Shown here: one piece after another, positions 16,475-24,930 of the stretch
Numbering within the stretch: position 1 is the first letter of the stretch
Layout of the letters: every line of letters begins with the position of its first letter
Origin: Flavivirga aquimarina
GTDB lineage: Bacteria > Bacteroidota > Bacteroidia > Flavobacteriales > Flavobacteriaceae
Direction: 5' to 3'
Assembly (NCBI RefSeq): GCF_030540835.1
Contig: NZ_JAUOEK010000066.1
Location: 30,085-94,084, forward strand
Length of the DNA: 64,000 nucleotides
The notes under the pieces: generated by a model
What the model saw: the letters and a program-made list of their open reading frames with translations, nothing else
Told to the model about the DNA's origin: nothing
The model's database searches: none
Made by a program: the position numbers and the translations under genes

Positions 16475-16948
16475 ATGGAAAGTTGTATCATTAATTCGCC
16501 TTTAGGTTACACCAAGATTACTGGCGATATCGATGGTGTCGCCTCTATAACTGTTTTAAACTCTAAGGAAACCCCAACAGATATTATTCCTATAGAATTA
16601 GAAGATTGTGTTATTCAACTTAACGAATATTTTGAAGGCTCACGCAAACAATTCGATCTTAAGTTAAATCCGCAGGGCACCGAATTTCAAAAAAAAGTTT
16701 GGAAACAGCTTGAACAAATCCCTTATAATAAAACACTTTCATATTTAGAATTATCAAAACAATTGGGAGATGTAAAAGCCATTCGGGCAGTAGCCAATGC
16801 CAATGGTAAAAACCCGCTTTGGATTGTTGTACCATGCCATAGAGTAATTGGAACCGATGGTAGTCTAACAGGCTATGCCGGAGGCCTACATAGAAAACAG
16901 TGGTTGTTACAACACGAAAGCCCCTATAAGCAACAATCACTTTTTTAA
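16475..16948 (+). CDS. ogt: Methylated-DNA--protein-cysteine methyltransferase
   Basis: A 157-residue suicide DNA-repair enzyme that removes alkyl groups from O6-alkylguanine. The active-site motif IVVPCHRVIG places the acceptor Cys at residue 121. The helix-turn-helix recognition part (LSYLELSKQLGDVKAIRAVANANGKNP) precedes it. The C-terminal GYAGGLHRKQWLLQHE is typical. The length fits the Ogt/MGMT class, with no Ada regulatory domain. It is followed after 2 bases by a DUF4442 gene. Confidence 0.95.
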   Translation: MESCIINSPLGYTKITGDIDGVASITVLNSKETPTDIIPIELEDCVIQLNEYFEGSRKQFDLKLNPQGTEFQKKVWKQLEQIPYNKTLSYLELSKQLGDVKAIRAVANANGKNPLWIVVPCHRVIGTDGSLTGYAGGLHRKQWLLQHESPYKQQSLF

Positions 16949-16950
16949 AC

Positions 16951-17472
16951 ATGTACAAAACGCTGTCCAAAATATTTAAAGTCTTTTTAACAGACGCTCA
17001 AATTTATAAATATGGATTTAATTGGTCGCCTATGTACAGGAGATCTACCGGAAAAATCATTGAAGTTTCAGAGGATTTAATGTATGTTAAGATTAAAATT
17101 CCATTAAGTTTCAGAAACCAAAATTATGTCGGATCAATCTTTGGAGGAAGTTTGTTTTCAGCTACAGATCCTATTTATATGATTCAACTTATGAATATTT
17201 TGGGTGATAATTATATTGTTTGGGATAAAGAGGCTACTATAAAATATAAACGCCCTGCTAAAGAACATGTTTATGCAGTGTTTTCGTTTTCATTTGAAGA
17301 AATAGAAAATATTAAAAATCAAGTAGCTAAAAATGGTGAATTAAATTTGATAAAAACATCTAACATAACAAACAAAGAAAATATTGTTTTTGCTGAGGTA
17401 ACCAAAACCATTTATGTAGCAACCAAAACTTTTTATAAAGAAAAACAGAAGTTGAGAGCAAATCAAAAATAG
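16951..17472 (+). CDS. DUF4442 hot-dog-fold (thioesterase-like) protein
   Basis: A 173-residue protein with the pattern of the DUF4442 family: WSPMYRRSTGKIIEVSEDLMYVKIKIPLS, then FGGSLFSATDPIYMIQLM, then the strand-rich end. DUF4442 proteins are related to hot-dog thioesterases, but no catalytic residue or substrate can be assigned. There is no signal peptide. It begins 2 bases after ogt and is probably co-transcribed with it. A candidate -7 element (TATCTTTA at 17501-17508) for the next gene lies just downstream. Confidence 0.8.
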   Translation: MYKTLSKIFKVFLTDAQIYKYGFNWSPMYRRSTGKIIEVSEDLMYVKIKIPLSFRNQNYVGSIFGGSLFSATDPIYMIQLMNILGDNYIVWDKEATIKYKRPAKEHVYAVFSFSFEEIENIKNQVAKNGELNLIKTSNITNKENIVFAEVTKTIYVATKTFYKEKQKLRANQK

Positions 17473-17606
17473 TGTTGTTTTTATTCGCACCGAATTTTCT
17501 TATCTTTATTTTTAACATGAAACATCCATGACTAAAAATGTCATTCCTAAAAACAATGATAGTATGGATGCTACAGGTGACATTTAAAAATTATATATAT
17601 AATCAC

Positions 17607-20021
17607 ATGAAATATTTAAAGTTCATAGTATCATTTATAGCTACTATAGTGATCTTTTATGCTTTTAACACAAAGCTGGGAGCAATCCCTCCCATAGGGA
17701 AGTTTTTAGACCCCTCTGGAGGTATTTGGCAAAATGAAAAAGATGAATCTATTGTTGGAACCCATAAAATAGAAGGTCTTTCGGATAATGTTACAGTACA
17801 TTATGATAAAGAACTTATCCCTCACATCTTTGCTCAAAATAATACAGATTTATACAAAGCACAAGGTTATATAACAGCAAAACATCGTTTATGGCAAATG
17901 GAATTTCAAACCCTTGCTGCTGCCGGACGACTATCTGAAATAATAGGTGAAAAAGCATTAAACTATGATAGGGGCCAACGTAGAAAAGGCATGGTTTTCG
18001 GAGCAGAAAACAGCTTGGAGATTATTAAGGCAGATAAAGAATCTATGGCATATTTGGAAGCTTATAAAGATGGTATTAATGCCTACATAAACCAACTCAA
18101 TCCTAAAGATTATCCTGTTGAATATAAACTTCTAGATTATAAACCAGAAGCTTGGACTATTAATAAAACGATGTATTTATTGATGTATATGACAGATATG
18201 CTATGTGGTGGTGATACCGATTTGGAGTATACAAATGTGCTACGCAAATTTGGCAAAGACCGTTTTGATTTACTATTTCCAGATTTTTTTGATTTTGACG
18301 AACCTGTAATTCCAAAAGAAACAGATTGGAGTTTTATTGATAAAGAAATTACGGAAACCCCTCAAAGTGAATTGCCTTTAGACTCCATTTCTGAAACTAT
18401 GGTAAAACCCAACCCTCATAATGGAAGTAATAATTGGGCTGTATCAGGGAGTAAATCCTATTCAGGTAACCCAATTTTAGCCAACGACCCCCACCTTGGA
18501 CTCAATTTACCTTCCATTTGGTTCGTAATGCAGTTATCTTCTCCAAATCAAAATACATTTGGAGCCACACTTCCAGGAGCATTAGGGATTATTATTGGAT
18601 TTAATAATGATATTTCTTGGGGGGTTACTAATGCTACCAGAGATGTTAAAGATTGGTATAAAATCGAATTTAAAGATAAAAACCGAACCCAATATAAATA
18701 TGATGGGGCATGGAAAAATACGCATGTAAGGCTTGAAGAAATTAAAATAAAAGGACAAAAAACCTACATAGATTCAGTAATTTATACACATCATGGTCCC
18801 GTTAGTTACGACCATACATTTAAAGCCAATGATGAAAAAAAAGGTTATGCCATGAAATGGGCAGGGCATATAGGTCATAATTTTACACGTCTATTCTTTA
18901 AACTCAACAATGGAAAAAATTATGAAGATTATCTAAATGCCATTTCGAATCATGTAGCACCAGCTCAAAATTTTGCTTTTGCTTCAACTGGTGGCGATAT
19001 TGCATTATGGGTCCAAGGGAAGTTTCCGAATAAATGGAAAGGTCAAGGGAAATTTTTAATGGACGGTAGTAACCCAAAACATGATTGGCAAAGTTTTATT
19101 CCAAAAGAATTTAATGCGCATACAAAAAATCCAGAACGCGGTTTTATTAGTTCATCTAACCAATACCCAACCGATGCGTCTTATCCGTTTTATGTATTTA
19201 ATGACGGATATGATACCTATAGAAATCGTGTTATTAATAATTTCTTTAGGTCGAAAGAAACATTTACGATTGAAGATTTTAAAAGCCTTCAAAACAATAA
19301 CTTTAATCTTAAGGCATCTGAGTTATTACCCTATATGTTTGAACATATGGATATATCATCTCTTTCTAAAGAAGAGTTAGACGTATTGAATATCATCAAG
19401 TCATGGGATTTTTATAGCGAAATTGATAAAATGGCACCTAGCATTTGGGATGCATGGTGGACAGACCTATATCAAATCGTTTGGGATGAATTTAAAGGCC
19501 CTAATTTAGCTATGGATTATCCTTATGTATATCAAACTATTTATATGTTGAAAAACCATCCAAATGATGCCTTTATGGATATATTAAATACGCCCGAAAA
19601 AGAAACGGCTAACGATTTGTTTTTAATCACATTTAAAAATGCAGCAGAAAAATTAATAAACTGGAAAGCAAAACATGGTGATTATAATTGGCAAGCCTAT
19701 AAAGGCACTTATGTTGGACATTTATTACAAGCATTACCAGCCTTTTCAAGGTTTGATTTACCTATAGGAGGTGATAAAAATACTGTAAATGCAGCAGGTA
19801 AAAACTGGGGACCTTCATGGCGCATGATTGTGGAAATGAGTTCCCCTCCAAAAGCTATAGGGATCTACCCTGGCGGTCAATCTGGAAATCCGGGAAGTAA
19901 ATACTACGACAATTTTATAGATCAATGGGCAGCTGGAGAATATTTTAATGTATTGTTTATGCAAAACCAGAATAAAACAGAAGGTATTATTGCTACTCAA
20001 ACTTTAACATCAAAACAATGA
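17607..20021 (+). CDS. Penicillin acylase family N-terminal-nucleophile hydrolase
   Basis: From the preferred ATG at 17607 the protein has 804 residues and opens with a single membrane or signal segment (MKYLKFIVSFIATIVIFYAF). An in-frame ATG at 17538 would add 23 residues before that signal, which makes it less likely. The Ntn nucleophile motif NGSNNWAVSGSK has Ser274, where autocatalytic cleavage would separate the alpha and beta chains. A short spacer peptide precedes it. Other family landmarks are AQGYITAKHRLWQMEFQ, DPHLGLNLPSIWF and GGQSGNPGSKYYDNF. The natural substrate may be an acyl-homoserine lactone or another amide; this cannot be told. The stop overlaps the next start by 4 bases. 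Confidence 0.9.
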   Translation: MKYLKFIVSFIATIVIFYAFNTKLGAIPPIGKFLDPSGGIWQNEKDESIVGTHKIEGLSDNVTVHYDKELIPHIFAQNNTDLYKAQGYITAKHRLWQMEFQTLAAAGRLSEIIGEKALNYDRGQRRKGMVFGAENSLEIIKADKESMAYLEAYKDGINAYINQLNPKDYPVEYKLLDYKPEAWTINKTMYLLMYMTDMLCGGDTDLEYTNVLRKFGKDRFDLLFPDFFDFDEPVIPKETDWSFIDKEITETPQSELPLDSISETMVKPNPHNGSNNWAVSGSKSYSGNPILANDPHLGLNLPSIWFVMQLSSPNQNTFGATLPGALGIIIGFNNDISWGVTNATRDVKDWYKIEFKDKNRTQYKYDGAWKNTHVRLEEIKIKGQKTYIDSVIYTHHGPVSYDHTFKANDEKKGYAMKWAGHIGHNFTRLFFKLNNGKNYEDYLNAISNHVAPAQNFAFASTGGDIALWVQGKFPNKWKGQGKFLMDGSNPKHDWQSFIPKEFNAHTKNPERGFISSSNQYPTDASYPFYVFNDGYDTYRNRVINNFFRSKETFTIEDFKSLQNNNFNLKASELLPYMFEHMDISSLSKEELDVLNIIKSWDFYSEIDKMAPSIWDAWWTDLYQIVWDEFKGPNLAMDYPYVYQTIYMLKNHPNDAFMDILNTPEKETANDLFLITFKNAAEKLINWKAKHGDYNWQAYKGTYVGHLLQALPAFSRFDLPIGGDKNTVNAAGKNWGPSWRMIVEMSSPPKAIGIYPGGQSGNPGSKYYDNFIDQWAAGEYFNVLFMQNQNKTEGIIATQTLTSKQ

Positions 20022-20374
20022 AAAAAAATAGTATCAATTTTATAGCAACCATTATTATAGCACTTATATTATCTCAATTTATGCCTTGGTGGTCTGTTAT
20101 GGCAGCTGCTTTTGTGTCAAGTTTGTTTTTTCGTCTAAAAGGGTTTTCCGTATTCCTTATTCCTTTTTTAGCTATTGCCCTTTTTTGGATGGTATATTCC
20201 TTTTGGTTAAGTAATACAAACGATTTTATATTGGCCAATAAAATAGCTACTTTACTTCCTTTAAATGGGAATCCATACCTTTTAATATTACTCTCAGGAG
20301 TCATTGGAGGTTTAGCTGCAGGTATAGCGGCTATTTTTGGAAAACAATGTTTAGCACTAACAAGAAAGTCTTAG
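20018..20374 (+). CDS. Small hypothetical integral membrane protein
   Basis: A 118-residue protein with three to four predicted membrane helices (NFIATIIIALILSQFMPWWSVMAA, FLIPFLAIALFWMVYSFW, LLILLSGVIGGLAAGIAAIFG). The start overlaps the end of the acylase gene in ATGA, so the two are translationally coupled. No known domain is recognised, and a role in acylase function or envelope biology is only a guess from coupling. Confidence 0.75.
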   Translation: MKKNSINFIATIIIALILSQFMPWWSVMAAAFVSSLFFRLKGFSVFLIPFLAIALFWMVYSFWLSNTNDFILANKIATLLPLNGNPYLLILLSGVIGGLAAGIAAIFGKQCLALTRKS

Positions 20375-20377
20375 TTA

Positions 20378-21091
20378 ATGATATCAAAATTAAATTTAGA
20401 AAACATTTTATTTCTAGACATTGAAACGGTTCCTGAAACACAACATTTTTCTGAATTAGATGAAAGCAAACAAGTACTTTGGGAACACAAATCTCAATAC
20501 CAGCGAAAAGATGATTTTACCGCTGAAGCATTTTATGATCGTGCAGGTATTTGGGCAGAGTTTGGAAAAATAATCTGTATCTCGGTTGGCTATTTTAATA
20601 TTTTAAATGATGTACGTACCTTTAGAGTAACATCATTTTATGGAGATGAGACTAAAATTTTAAAAGATTTTAAAAACCTGTTGATATCCCATTTTAGTGA
20701 AACAAAACACCTTCTTTGTGCTCATAATGGTAAAGAATTTGACTTCCCTTACATAGCACGTCGCATGATAATCAATAATATAGAGTTACCTTACAAACTA
20801 AACCTTTTTGGAAAAAAACCTTGGGAAGTACCTCATTTGGATACTTTAGAGTTATGGAAATTTGGAGACTATAAAGCCTATACATCATTAAAATTATTAA
20901 CGAATGTTTTAGGGGTTCCATCTCCAAAAGATGATATTGATGGTAGCGAAGTATATCGCGTTTATTATGAAGATAATGATATCGACAGAATTATTATTTA
21001 TTGTGAAAAAGATACCATAGCTGTGGCTCAGATATTTTTAAGATTGCGAGGTGATGAGCTTTTAACTGAGGATGAAATTATGCATATATAA
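20378..21091 (+). CDS. Predicted 3'-5' exonuclease, PolB-exonuclease-like (DEDD fold)
   Basis: A 237-residue protein with the DEDD exonuclease motifs. ILFLDIETVPET carries the first Asp and Glu, AHNGKEFDFPYIARRM the second Asp, and IIYCEKDTIAVAQIFLRL the last. A typical insertion EFGKIICISVGY lies between. This is the family of stand-alone exonucleases related to the polymerase B proofreading domain. It probably acts on DNA ends, but a specific pathway is not established. It ends directly before the ABC ATPase gene. Confidence 0.88.
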   Translation: MISKLNLENILFLDIETVPETQHFSELDESKQVLWEHKSQYQRKDDFTAEAFYDRAGIWAEFGKIICISVGYFNILNDVRTFRVTSFYGDETKILKDFKNLLISHFSETKHLLCAHNGKEFDFPYIARRMIINNIELPYKLNLFGKKPWEVPHLDTLELWKFGDYKAYTSLKLLTNVLGVPSPKDDIDGSEVYRVYYEDNDIDRIIIYCEKDTIAVAQIFLRLRGDELLTEDEIMHI

Positions 21092-22771
21092 ATGACAGAA
21101 AACACTATTTTAAATATTAAAGACCTTTCCATTTCATTTGGAGAAAACGAAGTGATTCATAATATCTCATACCATCTAAATAAAAATGAAATATTAGGTA
21201 TCGTGGGAGAATCCGGTTCGGGAAAATCTGTATCATCTTTGGCTATTTTGGGTTTATTACCAAAAAACATTTCAAAAATTACTTCAGGAAGTATTTATTA
21301 TAATAATGAAGATTTAACCCTGCTTTCTTCAAAAGTGTTTCAAAATATTCGTGGAAAAAAAATTGCCATGATCTTTCAAGAACCTATGAGTTCTTTAAAC
21401 CCATCTATGACCTGTGGAAAACAGGTTCAGGAAATTTTATTACAACATACTAAGCTTTCTAAACAAGCCACAAAAGAAGAAACGGTTTTATTATTTGAAA
21501 AAGTAAAACTTCCGGACGCCAAAAGAGTATTTAATGCATATCCGCATGAGATTTCTGGAGGCCAGAAACAACGTGTTATGATTGCCATGGCAATTGCTTG
21601 TAAGCCTGATATTTTAATTGCAGACGAACCTACCACAGCACTCGATGTTACGGTTCAAAAAGAGATTATTAAACTACTAAAAACCTTGCAGACAGAAACC
21701 AAAATGAGTGTTATTTTCATTACACATGATTTGGCTTTAATTTCTGAAATAGCCGATAGGGTTCTGGTAATGTACCAAGGTAATATTGTTGAACAAGGAG
21801 ATGTTTCAACCATTTTTAAAACACCTAACCATGCTTATACAAAGGCACTTATTAATTCACGCCCTTCGTTAGACACGCGATTAAAAGTATTGCCAACTAT
21901 AGACGATTATTTAAATAGTACAACCTCAAATGAGGTTATAACAACAGAACAGCGTAAAATTCAACACGAAAAACTATACAAAAAAGCACCTCTACTAGAA
22001 GTTATAAATGTTGAAAAAGAATATATTACTAAATCGGGTTGGTTTACTAAACCACAGTCTTTTAAGGCAGTAAATAATGTTAGCTTTAAGCTATATGAAG
22101 GAGAAACATTGGGATTGGTAGGGGAATCTGGTTGTGGTAAATCGACATTAGGAAATGCCATTCTTCAACTAGATAAAGCAACGGCTGGACTCATTTTATA
22201 TAAAGGAATTGATATTACAAAACTATCTGGTTCTAGCATTAAAAAGCTTAGAAAAGACATTCAAATTATTTTTCAAGACCCTTACTCATCTTTAAACCCT
22301 AGAATCCCTGTTGGAGAAGCCATCATGGAACCTATGTTAATTCATAACCTTTTTAGTTCGGATGAAGAACGAAAGGAAAAAGCTATAGATATTTTAAATC
22401 GTGTTGGCTTATATCAAGACTATTTTGATCGCTATCCTCACGAGTTTTCTGGTGGACAAAGACAACGTATTGGAATTGCAAGAACGATAGCATTGCAACC
22501 TAAACTAATAGTATGCGACGAATCTGTTTCTGCTTTAGATATATCGGTTCAGGCACAAGTTTTAAACCTTTTAAACGAACTTAAAGAAACCTTCGGATTT
22601 ACCTATATTTTTATTTCACACGACTTAGCTGTGGTAAAATATATGTCTGATCAATTACTAGTAATGAATAAAGGTAAAATAGAAGAATTGGATGATGCAG
22701 ATGTTATTTACAATGCACCAAAAAAAGAGTATACTAAAAAATTAATTGAAGCTATCCCGAAAGGATTATAG
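21092..22771 (+). CDS. Double-ATPase peptide/oligopeptide ABC transporter protein (DppD-DppF/YejF type)
   Basis: A 559-residue protein made of two ABC ATPase domains, each followed by an oligopeptide-transporter C-terminal segment. The first domain has Walker A GESGSGKS, signature SGGQKQR and Walker B ILIADEPTTALD. The second has GESGCGKS, SGGQRQR and LIVCDESVSALD. The ends NAPKKEYTKKLIEAIP and KTPNHAYTKALINSRP fit peptide or nickel importers. No permease or binding-protein gene is adjacent, so the partners lie elsewhere and the substrate is unknown. The ATG follows the preceding stop directly. Confidence 0.93.
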   Translation: MTENTILNIKDLSISFGENEVIHNISYHLNKNEILGIVGESGSGKSVSSLAILGLLPKNISKITSGSIYYNNEDLTLLSSKVFQNIRGKKIAMIFQEPMSSLNPSMTCGKQVQEILLQHTKLSKQATKEETVLLFEKVKLPDAKRVFNAYPHEISGGQKQRVMIAMAIACKPDILIADEPTTALDVTVQKEIIKLLKTLQTETKMSVIFITHDLALISEIADRVLVMYQGNIVEQGDVSTIFKTPNHAYTKALINSRPSLDTRLKVLPTIDDYLNSTTSNEVITTEQRKIQHEKLYKKAPLLEVINVEKEYITKSGWFTKPQSFKAVNNVSFKLYEGETLGLVGESGCGKSTLGNAILQLDKATAGLILYKGIDITKLSGSSIKKLRKDIQIIFQDPYSSLNPRIPVGEAIMEPMLIHNLFSSDEERKEKAIDILNRVGLYQDYFDRYPHEFSGGQRQRIGIARTIALQPKLIVCDESVSALDISVQAQVLNLLNELKETFGFTYIFISHDLAVVKYMSDQLLVMNKGKIEELDDADVIYNAPKKEYTKKLIEAIPKGL

Positions 22772-22894
22772 CATAAATATTTTTTTTGTTAAGTATAGTA
22801 GGCTTTTAAAAAAACGTAAGTTCTCTTTAAGAGTTTCTTTAAATTTACTCTCATTTAATGTAGGTTGTTCAGGTAGATTTGTTGCAAATTTCAT
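22766..22894 (-). CDS. Possible small protein (42 residues)
   Basis: On the minus strand an ATG at 22894 opens 42 codons, beginning MKFATNLPEQPTLNESKF and ending with a short hydrophobic stretch (FFKSLLYLTKKIFML). It overlaps the 3' end of the ABC gene by 6 bases. The composition is protein-like and lysine-rich, but there is no family, no neighbour and no ribosome-binding evidence. It is listed because it is the only plausible frame in this gap. Confidence 0.2.
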   Translation of the reverse strand: MKFATNLPEQPTLNESKFKETLKENLRFFKSLLYLTKKIFML

Positions 22895-23163
22895 AAGTTT
22901 CTAATTTATGGTAGATTTGGGGAAATCTATATTTTTTTATTTTGGTTTTTTTGGGGACAGCTAATATCACATTTATTTTCAATATAGTCGTTTAAAAACA
23001 CAAAAAATCGATGAAATACATTTTTATTTAACATTTTTCATCGATTAAACCATCTTATGGTTGCAATATAAAATTAAAAGTTACTTAAAGAGTCCAAATA
23101 GCTATCGAGACGTTTGTCTATTATAACCATAGAGAGGTCTTAATATGGCATATAAAAAAGCAA
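22895..23163. other. Non-coding gap between convergent transcription units
   Basis: Very AT-rich DNA with no convincing gene. It contains one strong inverted repeat: AATCGATGAAA (23006-23016) and TTTCATCGATT (23036-23046), with an 11-base perfect stem and a 19-base loop. Its role is unknown; it could end the ABC transcript or fold into a small RNA. Nothing else stands out. Confidence 0.5.
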
Positions 23164-23192
23164 AATCCAACTATTCGAAAACAGTTGGATTA
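23164..23192 (-). terminator. Terminator for the 3-oxoacid CoA-transferase operon
   Basis: Arms AATCCAACT and AGTTGGATT form a 9-base stem. Reading leftwards, the stem is followed by TTTGCTTTTTTAT. It lies about 50 bases after the end of the leftward scoB gene. Confidence 0.6.
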
Positions 23193-23240
23193 TAGAATTT
23201 TGTTATTGGAATTATAAAACTATTTAGCAGACTGCATTAG

Positions 23241-23894
23241 TTACAATACCATCTCAGGAATATCTCCTTCAATAATTAAAGTTCCTTCGGTTGCTTTCTT
23301 AATGTCTTCAATAGACACTCCCGGAGCACGCTCTAAAAGTTTAAAACCTTTATCTGTTACCTCTAGCACTGCCATATTAGTGACTATCTTTTTTACGCAA
23401 CCCACACCAGTTAATGGTAATACGCATTGCTTTAAAAGTTTAGACTCCCCCTTTTTATTTGTATGCATCATGGCAACTATAATATTTTCTGCACTGGCAA
23501 CTAAATCCATAGCTCCCCCCATGCCTTTTACCATTTTACCAGGGATTTTCCAATTTGCTATATCGCCATTTTCTGCAACTTCCATAGCTCCTAAAATGGT
23601 TAAATCTACATGTTTTCCGCGTATCATAGAGAAGCTCATGGCCGAATCAAAAAAACTGGCTCCCGGTAAGGTCGTTATAGTTTGCTTTCCTGCATTTATA
23701 AGATCGGCATCTTCTTCACCTTCAAACGGAAACGGGCCCATACCTAAGACACCATTTTCACTTTGAAACTCTACTTCGATATCATTTCTCACATAATTTG
23801 CCACCAGAGTTGGTATCCCTATCCCTAGGTTTACATAATATCCATCTTTTACTTCTTTTGCTATTCGCTTTGCTATTCCTGTTTTGTCTAACAT
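23241..23894 (-). CDS. scoB: 3-oxoacid CoA-transferase subunit B
   Basis: A 217-residue beta subunit of a class I CoA-transferase that moves CoA between succinyl-CoA and acetoacetate (ketone-body and branched amino-acid degradation). The catalytic Glu46 is in FQSENGVLGMGP. Other landmarks are GYYVNLGIGIPTL, NAGKQTITTLPGASFFDS and DLTILGAMEV. The length is typical. The alpha subunit gene lies upstream on the same strand, separated by 165 bases of repeats. The acyl substrate (acetoacetate or 3-oxoadipate) cannot be settled from sequence alone. Confidence 0.93.
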   Translation of the reverse strand: MLDKTGIAKRIAKEVKDGYYVNLGIGIPTLVANYVRNDIEVEFQSENGVLGMGPFPFEGEEDADLINAGKQTITTLPGASFFDSAMSFSMIRGKHVDLTILGAMEVAENGDIANWKIPGKMVKGMGGAMDLVASAENIIVAMMHTNKKGESKLLKQCVLPLTGVGCVKKIVTNMAVLEVTDKGFKLLERAPGVSIEDIKKATEGTLIIEGDIPEMVL

Positions 23895-23910
23895 ATATTA
23901 TACTTCTTTC

Positions 23911-24049
23911 ATTTCCGCGAAGACGGAAATATTATGTTTTTCCTCTTTTGTTATTCCCGTGAATACGAAAATTTTTAATTGAAACTTAATATTTGTAAAA
24001 GTGAATTCCTGCCTTCACTTCGACTAAGCTCAGTGTGACACACAGGAAT
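23911..24049. repeat. Cluster of dispersed palindromes between scoA and scoB
   Basis: Two palindromes fill the gap. ATTTCCG (23911-23917) pairs with CGGAAAT (23924-23930). ATTCCTG (24005-24011) pairs with CAGGAAT (24043-24049) and encloses the motif CTTCGACTAAGCTCAGTGTG. The second shares its ATTCCTG/CAGGAAT ends with the palindrome at 6839-6858, so both probably belong to one dispersed repeat family. Confidence 0.55.
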
Positions 24050-24059
24050 GACAAGCACT

Positions 24060-24761
24060 TTAACTTTTCGGTCTTACAGTTCGCTGTTCAATACGTTTTT
24101 CATAATGGGCTCCCTGAAAAACACGTTGCACAAAAATTCCGGGAATATGAATTTGGTTAGGATCTAAAGTTCCTAAAGGCACTAATTCTTCAACCTCAGC
24201 CACTGTTATTTTTGCCGCACCACACATATTAGGGTTGAAATTTCTGGAAGTACCTTTAAAAATTAAGTTGCCTGCAGTATCACCTTTCCAAGCTTTTATA
24301 AATGCAAAATCGGCTTTAAAAGCATGTTCTAAGACATACATCTTACCATCAAAATCTCGGGTTTCTTTACCTTCTGCTACTTCGGTTCCATAACCTGCAG
24401 GTGTGTAAACAGCAGGGAAACCAGCTTGAGCTGCTCGACAACGTTCTGCTAATGTACCTTGAGGGATAAGCTCTACATCTAACTCACCTGAAAGCATCTG
24501 ACGTTCAAATTCATCATTCTCTCCTACATAAGAAGACACCATTTTTTTTATCTGTTTTTTTTGAAGTAGTAAACCCAATCCAAAATCGTCAACTCCGGCA
24601 TTATTAGAGATACATGTTAGCCCTTTAGCTCCTATATTTATTAATTCTGAAATAGCATTTTCAGGAATACCACTAAGCCCAAAACCTCCAAGCATAAGTG
24701 TCATGTTATCTGATACACCTTTTAGAGCATCTTGAACATTAGCGACTTTTTTATTAATCAT
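24060..24761 (-). CDS. scoA: 3-oxoacid CoA-transferase subunit A
   Basis: The alpha subunit, 233 residues from the preferred start [15 protein letters not shown] at 24761. An in-frame upstream Met at 24827 would add a poor 22-residue leader, so the shorter form is chosen; it also matches the family length. Landmarks are [52 protein letters not shown] and [21 protein letters not shown]. It forms the heteromeric enzyme with ScoB and is the first gene of this leftward pair. Confidence 0.93.
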   Translation of the reverse strand: MINKKVANVQDALKGVSDNMTLMLGGFGLSGIPENAISELINIGAKGLTCISNNAGVDDFGLGLLLQKKQIKKMVSSYVGENDEFERQMLSGELDVELIPQGTLAERCRAAQAGFPAVYTPAGYGTEVAEGKETRDFDGKMYVLEHAFKADFAFIKAWKGDTAGNLIFKGTSRNFNPNMCGAAKITVAEVEELVPLGTLDPNQIHIPGIFVQRVFQGAHYEKRIEQRTVRPKS

Positions 24762-24930
24762 TTTTATTGAATTTTTACTGCATAAATTTACATATAAATA
24801 ACAATTACACAATAATTTATTTATCAATAAAACTAAATCATATAATTTGTTGTGTATTTATATAAAAAACCTATCAATTTAACTGAAACTATGAATTTAT
24901 TTAATGTACTCTTTTATGGAAAGTTTCGTA

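Noticed and set aside
17538..17606. Longer start for the penicillin acylase
   Set aside because: It adds 23 residues ahead of a good signal/anchor segment, so the ATG at 17607 is preferred.
24762..24827. Longer start for ScoA
   Set aside because: The extra 22 residues have no family match, and the shorter form has the usual length.
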